A DNA stretch of 13,358 bases from Hyphomicrobiales bacterium (GTDB lineage: Bacteria; Pseudomonadota; Alphaproteobacteria; Rhizobiales; S144-35): positions 1 to 13,358 of the forward strand of contig WGBT01000397.1 of NCBI GenBank assembly GCA_015494185.1, given 5' to 3'. Numbering within the stretch: position 1 is the first letter of the stretch; the number at the start of each line of letters is the position of its first letter. Below the pieces are notes generated by a model. That model did not search any database and was not told the origin of the DNA. It saw nothing but the letters and a program-made list of their open reading frames with translations. Positions 1-8,386 of this stretch are shown one piece after another. The position numbers and the translations under genes were made by a program.

Positions 1-79
1 ATATGAGGATGAGAACGGATTTTGTCCAGAACCAACAAGCCAATCATTCTCGGTCAGACCAAATATAACTCCTTACAAA

Positions 80-1012
80 ATGCGTGTTTGGCGAAAGTCT
101 CGATTTTTTACAACTATGACCGCCTTTTTCTCGCTGCCAAAACTTTCCCCCGCGCAACAACGGCTTCGCGCCATCGGCTTGATGTGTGCGGCAATCGCCT
201 GTTTTGCGGTCCTTGACACCACAGCCAAATATCTTGCCGATGAAGCTCGATTACCTGTCTCAGAAATCGTTTGGCTGCGTTTTCTGGCCCATGCGGGGTT
301 TACCACGCTGCTGCTGTGGCCGATGCGTCCGGCTGAGCTTTACCGCTCGGCGCAACCTGGGTTGCAATGGTTGCGTGGCCTGTTGATGCTTGGCGCCACC
401 GGTTTCAATTTCGCGGCACTCAAATATCTGCAACTCGACCAAACCATCACGGTGTTTTTCCTGGCCCCCTTGGTCATTGCCGCCCTTTCCGGACCACTCT
501 TGGGAGAATGGTTGGACTGGCGGCGGCTGCTGGCAGTGCTGGCCGGATTTGGCGGCATTATATTGGTTTTCAGGCCCGGCTTTGGTGGCATTCATTGGGC
601 GGTGATATTCTCATTGGGGGCGATGTTGAGCTATGCCCTTTACAATATCGTCACCCGCTATCTCGCCGCCCATGATCCTGACGAAGTCACGCAATTTCAT
701 ACCCCGCTTGCAGGCATTTTGCTCACGGCTCCCATAGCCATTGCCGAATGGGTCTGGCCATCAGGGCTTTGGACATGGGGGCTGGTGGCGCTGATGGGGC
801 TCACGGGCGGGCTTGGTCATTGGCTGTTGATCATCGCACACCGTCACGCACCGGCCCCGATTCTAGCCCCCTTCGGCTACACTGGCTTGTTTTACATGGT
901 ACTGCTCGGCTATCTGGTGTTCGGCGACATCCCCAGCCTATGGACACTTGCCGGAGGGCTGGTGATCATCGCCTCGGGGCTTTATCTCCTGTTCCAGGAA
1001 CGTGCGGCCTGA
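80..1012 (+). CDS. EamA/DMT-superfamily membrane transporter
   Basis: A 310-residue, very hydrophobic protein with about ten predicted membrane helices in two similar halves (roughly residues 30-165 and 170-305). This is the layout of two EamA domains in the drug/metabolite transporter superfamily. Family-like stretches are the first helix with the following VWLRF motif (residues 30-68), the acidic GEWLDW turn near residue 142 and the last helices ending in LYLLFQER. It should export a small metabolite across the inner membrane; the substrate cannot be read from sequence. The first ATG (80) has no clear Shine-Dalgarno, and an in-frame ATG at 116 (residue 13) would give 298 residues and start nearer the first helix, so the start is uncertain. 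It converges on the histidine kinase gene, leaving only 75 bases between the two stop codons. Family call is confident, function is not. Confidence 0.85.
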   Translation: MRVWRKSRFFTTMTAFFSLPKLSPAQQRLRAIGLMCAAIACFAVLDTTAKYLADEARLPVSEIVWLRFLAHAGFTTLLLWPMRPAELYRSAQPGLQWLRGLLMLGATGFNFAALKYLQLDQTITVFFLAPLVIAALSGPLLGEWLDWRRLLAVLAGFGGIILVFRPGFGGIHWAVIFSLGAMLSYALYNIVTRYLAAHDPDEVTQFHTPLAGILLTAPIAIAEWVWPSGLWTWGLVALMGLTGGLGHWLLIIAHRHAPAPILAPFGYTGLFYMVLLGYLVFGDIPSLWTLAGGLVIIASGLYLLFQERAA

Positions 1013-1087
1013 CATCCGCCCCCGCCGTGCAAATCTCACCTATCATGGGCGGGCAGCATCACCATCTTCCCCATAAGAATGACCGCT

Positions 1088-2698
1088 TCAGCGATAAACA
1101 GGCTGGCTGGGGGAGGGTTTCTTCTTCCAGGGGCGAACATAGCCACGGCGTTTGCGCTTGGCTTTGGTATCCACCTGTGGCAGCGCCTGCATCACCCGTT
1201 TGCGGGGAAAAGTGATGATGATTTCTGTCCCCTCGCGCAGTTTAGTCAGCAGATCGAAAGTGCCGCCATGCAAGCGTATCAGCCCCTGCACAATGGGCAG
1301 CCCCAGACCCGTGCCCCCTTCCGCGGATTGATGCGCCAGGGAACCTTGCCCGAAAGAGCTGAGCACCCGCGGCACCTCTTCTTCCGGAATACCAGGCCCA
1401 GAATCGCGCACACTCAAAAACTGCCCGCCATCACGCGAAACCCCAACGGCAATCCGTATAACTCCACCATGGGGGGTGAATTTGATCGCATTCGATAGCA
1501 AATTCAAACAGATTTGCCGGATTGCACGTTCATCAGCCCAGATCTGCTGCAGCGTCTCATCGATATCGAGCTTGATCTCAATCCCCTTGTTTTCCGCCCG
1601 AATTTTCACCAGCCGATAGCAATCCTCGACCACATCCGCCAACAAGACAGGTTCTTCTTTCAGCTCATAACGCCCTGCCTCGATCTTCGACATATCGAGA
1701 ATGCCATTGATCAGCTCCAAAAGATGGGTCCCGCTATTATGAATATCAGCGGCATATTCCTTATAGACGGGCTGTGCATGGGGGCCCATCAATTCCTTGC
1801 GCATGACTTCCGAAAAACCGAGAATCGCATTGAGCGGCGTGCGCAGCTCATGGCTCATCGTTGCAAGGAAACGTGATTTCGCCGCATTGGCCGCCTCGGC
1901 CCGCCGCCGGGCCTCATCCGAGATTGCCTTGGCCTCTTCCAGCTCGGCAATCAGAGAATCTTTTTCCGCACGGTATTTCAACATATCCAACACCGCCGCA
2001 TTCATGCGCCGCGCCAGATAGATGAAATAGACATAAACCCCAACCGCAAGCCCCGCCATCGCCCAGAAAAAGCTGTCCCCCGTAAAGAGCATGCCCACAA
2101 CCAGGCAAATCATCGGCGGAAGGGTCCCGATCCGGATCAGCTGAAAATCCGACCCCGCAAACATCATCCGCATCGAGACGACAATCACCAAAATCGCAAA
2201 TGTGAAAATATGCGCCACTGGTGAGGCCGCAGCAGCATTGATGAACAACAACCCGCCCCAGGCAAAACCATAAAAAAGCTCAGCCATCATCAACCGGTTG
2301 CGCCAACGGCCAATATTGACTTCAGAACGCGGCGTGTTGATCAATTTCCGGCACAGATAAAGCAAAATGGCCTTGGCCGACATCACCGCAAAGAGCCAGA
2401 TCATGATGCTTGCCGTATCGGCCCAGGACATCGCGGCAATGGCGACAGCCAGTGAAATCACCGGTACCGTAAAGCCGGACAGCAGCTCACCATGGGCGAA
2501 CATCAAAAGCGTTTCATATTCAAATTCCGGCTTTTCCTTTGCATTATGCGCAAACTTGTCACGAATGAGTTTGATGTTTTCCAAATGGTTCCGCTTGCCA
2601 GCCGCTTTGGCGGAACTGTGGCGGGGCTGTTGGTCAACGTGCGTCGCTGAGGCGCTTTCGCCTGCTTCCACTTCCGGCGTTGTGGCTAGACTGCTCAT
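1088..2698 (-). CDS. Membrane sensor histidine kinase with PleC/PdhS-like catalytic core
   Basis: A 536-residue sensor kinase. Residues 1-70 are cytoplasmic and polar. About six membrane helices follow (roughly 75-90, 97-115, 137-155, 162-180, 192-206, 210-229), then a coiled-coil linker (240-275). The HisKA domain has the H-box MSHELRTPLN with phospho-acceptor His283, and the HATPase domain has the N-box LNLLSNAIKF (Asn399, Asn403), G1 box DSGPGIP (432-438) and G2 box GGTGLGL (461-467). All catalytic motifs are intact. The segment after the H-box (GFSEVMRKELMGP, then DMSKIEAGRYE) is typical of alphaproteobacterial PleC/DivJ/PdhS-type kinases, but that similarity does not prove a cell-cycle role. 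There is no PAS or receiver domain, and no response regulator gene lies in the window, so its partner is unknown. The C-terminal tail (510-530) is strongly basic. A GGAG lies 11 bases upstream of the ATG. It is downstream of glnE on the same strand but separated by about 300 AT-rich bases, so it probably has its own promoter. Confidence 0.92.
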   Translation of the reverse strand: MSSLATTPEVEAGESASATHVDQQPRHSSAKAAGKRNHLENIKLIRDKFAHNAKEKPEFEYETLLMFAHGELLSGFTVPVISLAVAIAAMSWADTASIMIWLFAVMSAKAILLYLCRKLINTPRSEVNIGRWRNRLMMAELFYGFAWGGLLFINAAAASPVAHIFTFAILVIVVSMRMMFAGSDFQLIRIGTLPPMICLVVGMLFTGDSFFWAMAGLAVGVYVYFIYLARRMNAAVLDMLKYRAEKDSLIAELEEAKAISDEARRRAEAANAAKSRFLATMSHELRTPLNAILGFSEVMRKELMGPHAQPVYKEYAADIHNSGTHLLELINGILDMSKIEAGRYELKEEPVLLADVVEDCYRLVKIRAENKGIEIKLDIDETLQQIWADERAIRQICLNLLSNAIKFTPHGGVIRIAVGVSRDGGQFLSVRDSGPGIPEEEVPRVLSSFGQGSLAHQSAEGGTGLGLPIVQGLIRLHGGTFDLLTKLREGTEIIITFPRKRVMQALPQVDTKAKRKRRGYVRPWKKKPSPSQPVYR

Positions 2699-2998
2699 TC
2701 GCAGACAATCTCCAAGAAAAAAGTTGTGCCTGAAACGACAAATCTCGACTTTACTTGAGGTTCTGAATGACTTCCATTTTCTTTTGAAACAATCGTCCGA
2801 GAATGACTTTCACCCTCAAGTTACAAAAAGATAACCTAAAAGCAGTTTACTAACAACTTATTTATAACACACCTAAAAAACAGCTAATAATATGAAGTTT
2901 TCTATTATCTAAAAATTGTTTTGAGTTGATGATTACGATCTACATCCTGGAAGAAAGAAAAAGAAAATATGGGTGACGGATCAGGGGAGGAGAATTCT
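2699..2998. other. AT-rich intergenic gap between glnE stop and kinase start
   Basis: No credible ORF or RNA gene is visible in these 300 bases, which are clearly more AT-rich than the flanking genes. They lie upstream of the minus-strand kinase and presumably hold its promoter. A weak minus-strand candidate is TTGTTA, 16 bases, TTATCT (about 2830-2857), which I would not rely on. A spaced inverted repeat, CTTGAGG (2755-2761) and CCTCAAG (2814-2820), and a repeated GAATGACTT (2764-2772 and 2801-2809) lie between that point and the start codon and could be a regulator site. I see no Rho-independent terminator for glnE. Confidence 0.5.
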
Positions 2999-5932
2999 TT
3001 ATGATGCAACGATCTGAGCAATATATTTATCAAACAAAACCGTAAGATCGCTTTGGCTGCGAACCAGTTCGGCCTGAAGATGATCGAAATCCGGCTGGTC
3101 TGCCGTCATGGCCAATAATTTTTTCAATCCGGCAGGCGCCTGATCAGGCTGCAGCGGGCCTTCGATACACAATGCCAAAATTTGCGTCAGATCATGATAA
3201 AGTGCTGCTATTTGCTTAAGGCGGGCAGCATCGTCACGGGGCAAAATCCCCGCTGCAGCCAAATGCTCCAGGGCTTGGCGAATATTACTGTCAAGAATTT
3301 CCGGATGATCGTGGGCATGGACAATCTGCAGATATTGAACGAGGAATTCCAGATCGATCAGCCCGCCCCGCACCTGTTTGATATCCCAAGGATTGGAACT
3401 GCCTTTTTCCTTGTAAACCCGCTCCCGCATGTCCCTTACATCCGCGGCAATCCGCGCCGCCTCACGGGGCTTGCTCAGCACTGCCGCAATGGTCGCCTCG
3501 ATCTGCTGACGCAAAGGCTTGGGGCCACAAAGAACCCGGGCCCGCGTCAAAGCCAGATGCTCCCAGGTCCAAGCCTCATGATGTTGATAGGGAATGAAAC
3601 TGGCAATTTTGGTCGCCAGCGGTCCCGACCGGCCCGAAGGGCGCAGCCGCATATCCACCTCATAAAGCCGCCCCTGGGCCGTTGGCGCTGAAAGTGCCGT
3701 GATCAGGCGTTGCGTCAACCGCTTGTAATAAACATCAGCGGCAAGCGGTTTGGCCCCATCAGACAGCGGCACCCCCTCGGCATGATCATAGATAATGATC
3801 AGATCAATGTCAGAAGCCGCCGACATCTCCCGTCCGCCAAGCTTTCCCATACCAATCACGGCAAAGCCCCCGCCGGGCACATGACCATGGGTTTTGACAA
3901 ATTCGGCTTCAACCGCGCGTTTCATATGGCAGATGATTGTCTCGGCAATCATCGTGTAAGCTGGCGCGGCCTGTTCGGCATGCAGCACACCAGATAACAG
4001 ACGCACGCCAATCAAAAACCCCTGTTCGCGCCCCGCAATCCGCGCCAGATCGAGCAGGTCTTCAAAATTGCGCGCCCCTGAAAGCCGCTCTGCCAACATC
4101 GCCTCGATCTCATCGACCTGAGGCATTTCGCCAAAAAAGGCGGGATCGAGCACCGCATCAAGCAAATTGGGACGGCGCGCCAATTCGCGGGCCAAACGTG
4201 GAGCTTGTCCCATGATATTCGCCAGCAGCCGCAACAATTCGGGATTGGCCCGTAATAAGGCAAACAATTGCACCCCGGCCGGCAAATGACGTAAAAACTG
4301 ATCGAAAGCCGCTACTGCAAAGTCTGGATGGACTGTTTGACTTAAGGCAAGCAGCAAATGCGGCAACAGATCGTGCAAATCCTCGCGCGCCCGCTCTGAG
4401 CGCATCGCTGGAAACGCGCCGTTTTGCCAGCCCTTGATGAGGGCCGCGACGGATTTGGCATCATGAAAGCCCATGCGTTCGAGGGCTTCGCGCGATTCCG
4501 GCCCTGTCAAAGTTTGTGCCGTGATCCCCGCTGGCAGCACAGCCCCTGCCCTCTCCTCGGCGGGGCTTGGCATTTCCTCGAACAGCGCCGCATAATGGCG
4601 CTCAACGATGCGCATCTGCCGTAACAGCTCAGCTTCCAGTGCCGGCAGGTCTGCAAATCCTGCAAAACAGGCAAAAGCGGCAAGCCGCTCGTGATCCTGT
4701 GGCAGGCTATGGGTCTGCGCATCCTGCACCATTTGCAGCCGGTGTTCGATATGCCGCAAAAACCGATAGGCTTCAGCCAGTTCCCCGGCCGCCTGCTGTG
4801 AGATCCAACCGGCCTGCCAAAGGGCGAACAGCATGTCCACCGTCTTGCGTCCCTGTAACGCCTTGTTACGGCCGCCTGCAATCAACTGCTGAGTTTGAAC
4901 GAAAAACTCAATTTCGCGAATCCCGCCCCGGCCAAGCTTGACATTGTGGCCCGGCACCGTGATCGTCCCATGGCCCTTGACCTCATGGACCCGCCGTTTC
5001 ATGGCATGGATATCCCGGATCATGGCGTAATCGAGATATTTGCGCCAGATGAAGGGGGAGAGTTCGGCAAGAAACGTCTGCCCGGCTTCAAGATCACCGG
5101 CGATGGGACGGGCCTTGATCATCGCTGCCCGTTCCCAATTCTGCCCGACACTTTCATAATAGATCAAGGCCGCTTCGGTGGACAGCGCCACCTGGGTCGA
5201 GCCTGGATCGGGACGCAGGCGCAAATCGGTGCGGAACACATAGCCGTGTTTGGTGCGTTCCTGCAGCATCCGCACCAGCGTCTGTGTCAATTTGACGAAA
5301 AAGGGCTGCGACTCGATCCCAGGCGCAAGGCGAACCCGCTGCGGATCATAGAAAATGACAAGGTCGATATCGGAGGAATAATTCAGCTCCCCCGCCCCCA
5401 GCTTGCCCATCGCCAAAACGAAATAGCCCGCACTTGAAGCAGCCGTTCCATCATCGGCGATGATCTTGCCCGCCGCCGCGGCTTCGCGGAACAAGAAATC
5501 CACGGCTTGAGCAACACACAACTCGGCGGCATCTGTCAGCGCCTGCATCACCTCTTCGACGGTCAGCAGGCCAGCCAGGTCATAAAGGCCAAGGGAGAGA
5601 GCGAGGCGGCGCTTGAAAATGCGTAATATCCGCATCGCTGCCGATTGGCTTTCCGCCGCTGCCATTTGGTTTTCAAGCCCGGCCATCAAAGTCGCGGGAT
5701 AGTGCTGGGGAGGGGTTTTGAGGATTGCGGCAAGATCATCAGGATGACGCTCGCAGAGCGCCCGGAGATAGGGAGAACCGTCAAAAATCGCCATCAGCGC
5801 GTCTTGCAGAGGGGCAGGCGGCCTCTCGAACCGATGAGTTTGCAAATAGGCCGCCACCGCCTGCCCGGCCGTTGTTGGATCACAAGCCAGTCCCGGCCAC
5901 ACCGCCCCCTTTTCACTGCGCGACGCTGTCAT
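2999..5932 (-). CDS. glnE: Bifunctional glutamine synthetase adenylyltransferase / adenylyl-removing enzyme
   Basis: GlnE adenylylates glutamine synthetase (GlnA) to lower its activity in nitrogen excess and removes the AMP when nitrogen is limiting, under control of PII and glutamine. Both nucleotidyltransferase domains are visible: the N-terminal adenylyl-removase domain with MGKLGAGELN followed by SSDIDL (residues 175-191) and the C-terminal adenylyltransferase domain with MGKLGGREMS followed by ASDIDL (695-711). Each is followed by its partner motifs: FRTDLRLRPDPG (233-244) and RGGIREIEFF (335-344); EVDMRLRPSGRSG (758-770) and RGGLIDLEFLVQ (855-866). The protein is 977 residues, full length for the family, with no break. 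I chose the ATG at 5932 because AGAGGGAAGG sits a few bases upstream and the protein then begins in family-like sequence. An open frame continues to an ATG at 6100, but those 56 residues look like translated leader and have no ribosome binding site. A perfect hairpin lies just upstream. Confidence 0.96.
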   Translation of the reverse strand: MTASRSEKGAVWPGLACDPTTAGQAVAAYLQTHRFERPPAPLQDALMAIFDGSPYLRALCERHPDDLAAILKTPPQHYPATLMAGLENQMAAAESQSAAMRILRIFKRRLALSLGLYDLAGLLTVEEVMQALTDAAELCVAQAVDFLFREAAAAGKIIADDGTAASSAGYFVLAMGKLGAGELNYSSDIDLVIFYDPQRVRLAPGIESQPFFVKLTQTLVRMLQERTKHGYVFRTDLRLRPDPGSTQVALSTEAALIYYESVGQNWERAAMIKARPIAGDLEAGQTFLAELSPFIWRKYLDYAMIRDIHAMKRRVHEVKGHGTITVPGHNVKLGRGGIREIEFFVQTQQLIAGGRNKALQGRKTVDMLFALWQAGWISQQAAGELAEAYRFLRHIEHRLQMVQDAQTHSLPQDHERLAAFACFAGFADLPALEAELLRQMRIVERHYAALFEEMPSPAEERAGAVLPAGITAQTLTGPESREALERMGFHDAKSVAALIKGWQNGAFPAMRSERAREDLHDLLPHLLLALSQTVHPDFAVAAFDQFLRHLPAGVQLFALLRANPELLRLLANIMGQAPRLARELARRPNLLDAVLDPAFFGEMPQVDEIEAMLAERLSGARNFEDLLDLARIAGREQGFLIGVRLLSGVLHAEQAAPAYTMIAETIICHMKRAVEAEFVKTHGHVPGGGFAVIGMGKLGGREMSAASDIDLIIIYDHAEGVPLSDGAKPLAADVYYKRLTQRLITALSAPTAQGRLYEVDMRLRPSGRSGPLATKIASFIPYQHHEAWTWEHLALTRARVLCGPKPLRQQIEATIAAVLSKPREAARIAADVRDMRERVYKEKGSSNPWDIKQVRGGLIDLEFLVQYLQIVHAHDHPEILDSNIRQALEHLAAAGILPRDDAARLKQIAALYHDLTQILALCIEGPLQPDQAPAGLKKLLAMTADQPDFDHLQAELVRSQSDLTVLFDKYIAQIVAS

Positions 5933-5952
5933 AAGCCTTCCCTCTTGAGCCC

Positions 5953-5976
5953 TTTGCTTGGCTCGAACCAAGCAAA
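5953..5976 (-). promoter_or_regulatory. Perfect 9-bp hairpin in the glnE leader
   Basis: TTTGCTTGG (5953-5961) and CCAAGCAAA (5968-5976) are perfect inverted repeats around a 6-base loop, ending about 20 bases upstream of the glnE start and next to its purine-rich ribosome binding site. There is no T-run on either strand, so it is not a standard terminator. It may shape the glnE mRNA leader or be a protein site. Further upstream on the minus strand, TATACT (5'-3' minus; 6015-6020) could be a -10 element, but no convincing -35 accompanies it. Another small inverted repeat, CTCAC and GTGAG, lies at 6078-6093. Confidence 0.45.
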
Positions 5977-6147
5977 AGCATAGAGCCGGGGACCATCGGC
6001 TGCAAGACGGCCCCAGTATATAAGGGAAGGTTTCCCCCCTCTCCTCACATCGCGAGAAAGAAAGTAACGGCCCGGAACTCACGTTAGGGTGAGACAACAT
6101 GTCAGGTACGGCAAAGCGCTGTATGGCCGCTCCTTCACGCCGCCGCC

Positions 6148-7059
6148 CTAGCGGTCGAACGGATCGTTGGCATGGTCATGGCGGCGCTCAGAATCGCGGG
6201 AAGGCCAATAGCGGTCGGGATCCTCATAGGTTTCGGCATCAAGCACATCACGGCCTTCGAAATCCTGCCGATAGGCCCGCGGCCGCCGCCGGCCGTCATC
6301 ATGATAGGCCCCCGCGATAAAACGCCGCTCCGTCCCCTCAAAGCCATGCCGAAAAACGCTGGTGATGACCACATAAACGAGACTGCCATCCCGCTTACGC
6401 ATCGACACGACATCAGAAATCGCATAGTTGAAGGGACAGCCGCGGCTTTTCGGGATCCGTTTGTCGCGGTGTAACACCACAGCCCGCTCACCAGCACGGC
6501 GCACCCGCCAGACAAACCCCTTGGTCCGCCGTTCCGTGAAGCGGCGGCAAGCGGGTGATGGCAGGTCAAATTCCCGCAACGAAAACTCCAGCGGATTGCC
6601 AGCCTCAGGATCCCCGGTCATCATCGGCGACCGCAAGGCAACTTCGACCCGGTGGGGATTGGCGCTCAGCTCGGTGACCGGATTGGAGGCCAAAAGCCGC
6701 CCCTTGCGGAAAATATTGAGCCGCCGGCGCATGGCGCGGAACTTGCTGCGGGCCTTGTTGCGCGCAAGCTTGACCGAGGCATTTTCATTTTTCACCAATA
6801 CCCGAAAGGGCGATCCCCTGACCCATTTGTTGCGCTGGGTGTCGATCACATAAATGTTTGAATAAGGAAAACCGGAGCCATCTTGGCGGCCATATTCTTC
6901 AAAGGCGAAATAATCGCCGCTGGGCGAAAAACCGATGATGTGTCTGTTGGCCAGATCACCAGCTGCAACCGTCTTTGCAAGCATGAACGCCATTGCGGCC
7001 AGAGCGATGATATTGAGCAGCAACGACCACCAATAAAATGGCCGGGATTGAAAACGCAT
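6148..7059 (-). CDS. DUF2259-type predicted secreted protein
   Basis: A 303-residue protein with a hydrophobic N-terminus (basic start, hydrophobic core about residues 10-27, then TVAAG near 30-34) that looks like a signal peptide. The mature part starts with GFSPSGDYFAFEEYGRQDG (residues 43-61) and SGFPYSNIYVID (62-73), which I recognise as the hallmark of the DUF2259 family of alphaproteobacterial secreted proteins of unknown function. The middle (95-125) is rich in Arg and Lys, and the last 40 residues are highly charged. Role and partners are unknown; a periplasmic location is an inference from the signal peptide. The frame extends upstream to an ATG at 7218, but that part lacks family character, so I start at ATG 7059, where AAAGGG precedes by a few bases. 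It lies 215 bases upstream of glnE on the same strand, and co-transcription is possible but not shown. Confidence 0.8.
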   Translation of the reverse strand: MRFQSRPFYWWSLLLNIIALAAMAFMLAKTVAAGDLANRHIIGFSPSGDYFAFEEYGRQDGSGFPYSNIYVIDTQRNKWVRGSPFRVLVKNENASVKLARNKARSKFRAMRRRLNIFRKGRLLASNPVTELSANPHRVEVALRSPMMTGDPEAGNPLEFSLREFDLPSPACRRFTERRTKGFVWRVRRAGERAVVLHRDKRIPKSRGCPFNYAISDVVSMRKRDGSLVYVVITSVFRHGFEGTERRFIAGAYHDDGRRRPRAYRQDFEGRDVLDAETYEDPDRYWPSRDSERRHDHANDPFDR

Positions 7060-7248
7060 AGCAGCACCCTTTGACAACCTGAAATACAATTCATTCGGTC
7101 TATACCGTCTGCCGTTGATTTTCGAGCCGGAAAATGACCCTAAAATGGCCAAGGTAAAACCGGTCAAATATTTAAGGCTCTTGGGATTAAGTTCAGCCCC
7201 ATTCTCCACATAAGACAATCCCTACACAACCCAATGGTGTCCTCCAAG

Positions 7249-7340
7249 CCATCCTTTTGGCGCCATCGCCGCTCGCCTCATCCCCTCCCGGGTGAACGGC
7301 GATGGTTCTGGAAGGATGGCGGGCTATCCTTTTGGTGAAA
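7249..7340. repeat. Family-2 nested palindromic repeat, copy A
   Basis: An outer stem, CCATCCTT (7249-7256) with AAGGATGG (7312-7319), encloses after exactly 6 bases on each side an inner perfect 9-bp stem, CCATCGCCG (7263-7271) with CGGCGATGG (7297-7305), and an apical stem TCATCC/GGGTGA (7278-7283, 7290-7295, one wobble). A second copy at 13248-13358 has the same layout. The right outer arm can alternatively pair with CTATCCTT (7324-7331) across the four-base loop CGGG. REP-like in size and structure; no transposase is nearby. Confidence 0.85.
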
Positions 7341-7411
7341 AGGAAGCGAGCTTCCCCCCCTCCCGCAACAAGACAACAGGCTCTTTGGGGCTGGCTCAAA
7401 TCCCTGAACTC

Positions 7412-7523
7412 TTAATACCACCGGCCCCTGACCTTCATTCATTCCTATACCGTTCAATCAACGCAAAAAGTTCAAAGGGATACGAGAAACGTCAGCGGTC
7501 AATAATAAAGACCGCCGGTATTA
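7412..7523 (-). repeat. Family-3 MITE-like element, copy E1
   Basis: Read on the minus strand it starts TAATACCGGCGGTC and ends CCGGTGGTATTAA, so the termini form an imperfect inverted repeat (10 of 12). Its reverse complement aligns along its length with 12964-13071 downstream of dnaB. In the most conserved stretch (7446-7480 against 13008-13042) I count 29 identical bases of 35. It has no coding capacity. It lies in the leader side of rpsF, 72 bases from copy A of family 2. Confidence 0.8.
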
Positions 7524-7886
7524 CCAGCAAAAAAACAAGTTGCGTTCCGGCCAGAAGCCGGGTATTTACACGCAGAATATCGTTTCGTCTGGTTGAAGGC
7601 TGATCGGATCGTGCTTTCTCGCCCGCGTGTAGAAGTGAAGGGATGGTTAGGCCATCTTGTCAGGGGCTAAGCGTTTGAAGGGCTTAACAGCATCTTGAAC
7701 CATGCTCATGTGATCCAGTGTCTTCACCGGGAAACCGTCGGCTTCGGGACCGGGCTTTGCACCAGACGGAAATATTTACAAACACAGAAAATACAGGAAC
7801 CGAGAAATCTGCTCTTTCCCCTTGCCCCTGTGGTTTGGAAGGGTGGTTGGCTGTGACCGTCCGGAAATTGGCGCCGGGGGTGAGTT

Positions 7887-7921
7887 GGGTGCCGAAACGG
7901 ATCATCGATCCAATCGGCCCC
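7887..7921 (+). promoter_or_regulatory. Stem-loop in rpsF leader, possible autoregulatory site
   Basis: Three nested helices: GGG (7887-7889) with CCC (7919-7921), a bulged T, GCCGA (7891-7895) with TCGGC (7914-7918), an AAC/AA internal loop, and GGATC (7899-7903) with GATCC (7907-7911) around a three-base loop. That is 13 base pairs ending 42 bases before the rpsF start. Many bacteria control rpsF-rpsR through an S6:S18-binding mRNA leader, and the position fits. I cannot show that this sequence matches that motif. Confidence 0.4.
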
Positions 7922-7963
7922 GGTTTGGCAGAGCATCGCGAACGGAGAAAGGCTGCATCGATC

Positions 7964-8386
7964 ATGCCGCTATATGAACATGTCTTTATGTGCCGTCATG
8001 ATATTTCCCAGGCACAGGTCGAAAACCATGTTGCGAATTTTCGCAAAATCATCGAGGAAGGTCAGGGAAAAGTCGGCAAGGTTGAGTATTGGGGGCTGAA
8101 AAATCTAGCCTACAAAATCAAGAAAAACCGCAAGGCCCACTACACCCTCATGAATATCGATGCCCCCCATGAAGCGGTTGCTGAAATGGAACGGCAAATG
8201 CGTTTGTCCGATGACATCTTGCGGTTCCTGACATTGCGTGTCGAGGCCCATGACGAAGACCCCTCGCCGATGATGCGTGCCGATCGCGATGACCGGCGGG
8301 GACGCCGTGGCGGCCGTGACCGAGCCCGTCCATCACGTGAACGTGATGAGACAACCGTTCCGGATGAAGGAACCGGCACTGAATAA
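7964..8386 (+). CDS. rpsF: 30S ribosomal protein S6
   Basis: S6 pairs with S18 on the platform of the 30S subunit. The 140-residue product begins MPLYEHVFMCRHDIS, followed by the conserved EYWGLKNLAYKIKKN segment (residues 41-55) and HYTLMNIDAP (59-68), with the second half of the fold ending near LRFLTLRVEA (86-95). The core is complete. A tail from about 100 to 140 is first basic (RRGRRGGRDRAR, 111-122), then acidic, an extension common in alphaproteobacterial S6. I chose ATG 7964 because the family starts there; AAGG and GGAG lie 11-16 bases upstream. The open frame extends to 7718, but that part is leader. It is the first gene of the ribosomal cluster, though rpsR follows only after a 365-base gap containing a repeat element. 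Confidence 0.97.
   Translation: MPLYEHVFMCRHDISQAQVENHVANFRKIIEEGQGKVGKVEYWGLKNLAYKIKKNRKAHYTLMNIDAPHEAVAEMERQMRLSDDILRFLTLRVEAHDEDPSPMMRADRDDRRGRRGGRDRARPSRERDETTVPDEGTGTE

Larger units (their letters stand above)
7060..7963. other. Long non-coding divergent region with repeats, upstream of rpsF
   Basis: About 900 bases between the divergent DUF2259 and rpsF genes. ORFs here are short and have no family character. It holds a family-2 palindromic repeat (7249-7340), a family-3 MITE-like element on the minus strand (7412-7523), a small hairpin CCGGC-CAGAA-GCCGG (7547-7561), two weak stems (GATGG/CCATC 7642-7656; TAAGC/GCTTA 7668-7686) and the rpsF leader stem-loop (7887-7921). The rpsF promoter should lie between about 7530 and 7880, but I cannot pick a convincing -35/-10 pair. 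The open frame from 7718 that runs into rpsF is the leader read as protein. Confidence 0.6.

Noticed and set aside
1013..1087. Bidirectional terminator between the convergent transporter and kinase genes
   Set aside because: Only a short, widely spaced C/G-rich pairing (near 1020 and 1048) is seen, with no T-run.
5953..5976. tRNA T-arm-like sequence (GGTTCGAGCC on the minus strand)
   Set aside because: The loop is 6 not 7 bases, and no anticodon, D or acceptor stems surround it.
5933..6100. 56-residue N-terminal extension of GlnE from an ATG at 6100
   Set aside because: It has no ribosome binding site and no family similarity and runs through the leader hairpin, while ATG 5932 has a strong Shine-Dalgarno and gives the usual length.
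7193..7603. Short ORFs on both strands over 7193-7603
   Set aside because: They are translations of the family-2 and family-3 repeats, with no ribosome binding site and biased composition from palindromes.
7718..7963. N-terminal extension of S6 in the same open frame
   Set aside because: S6 proteins start at MPLYEHV, and the upstream part overlaps a structured leader and has no protein character.
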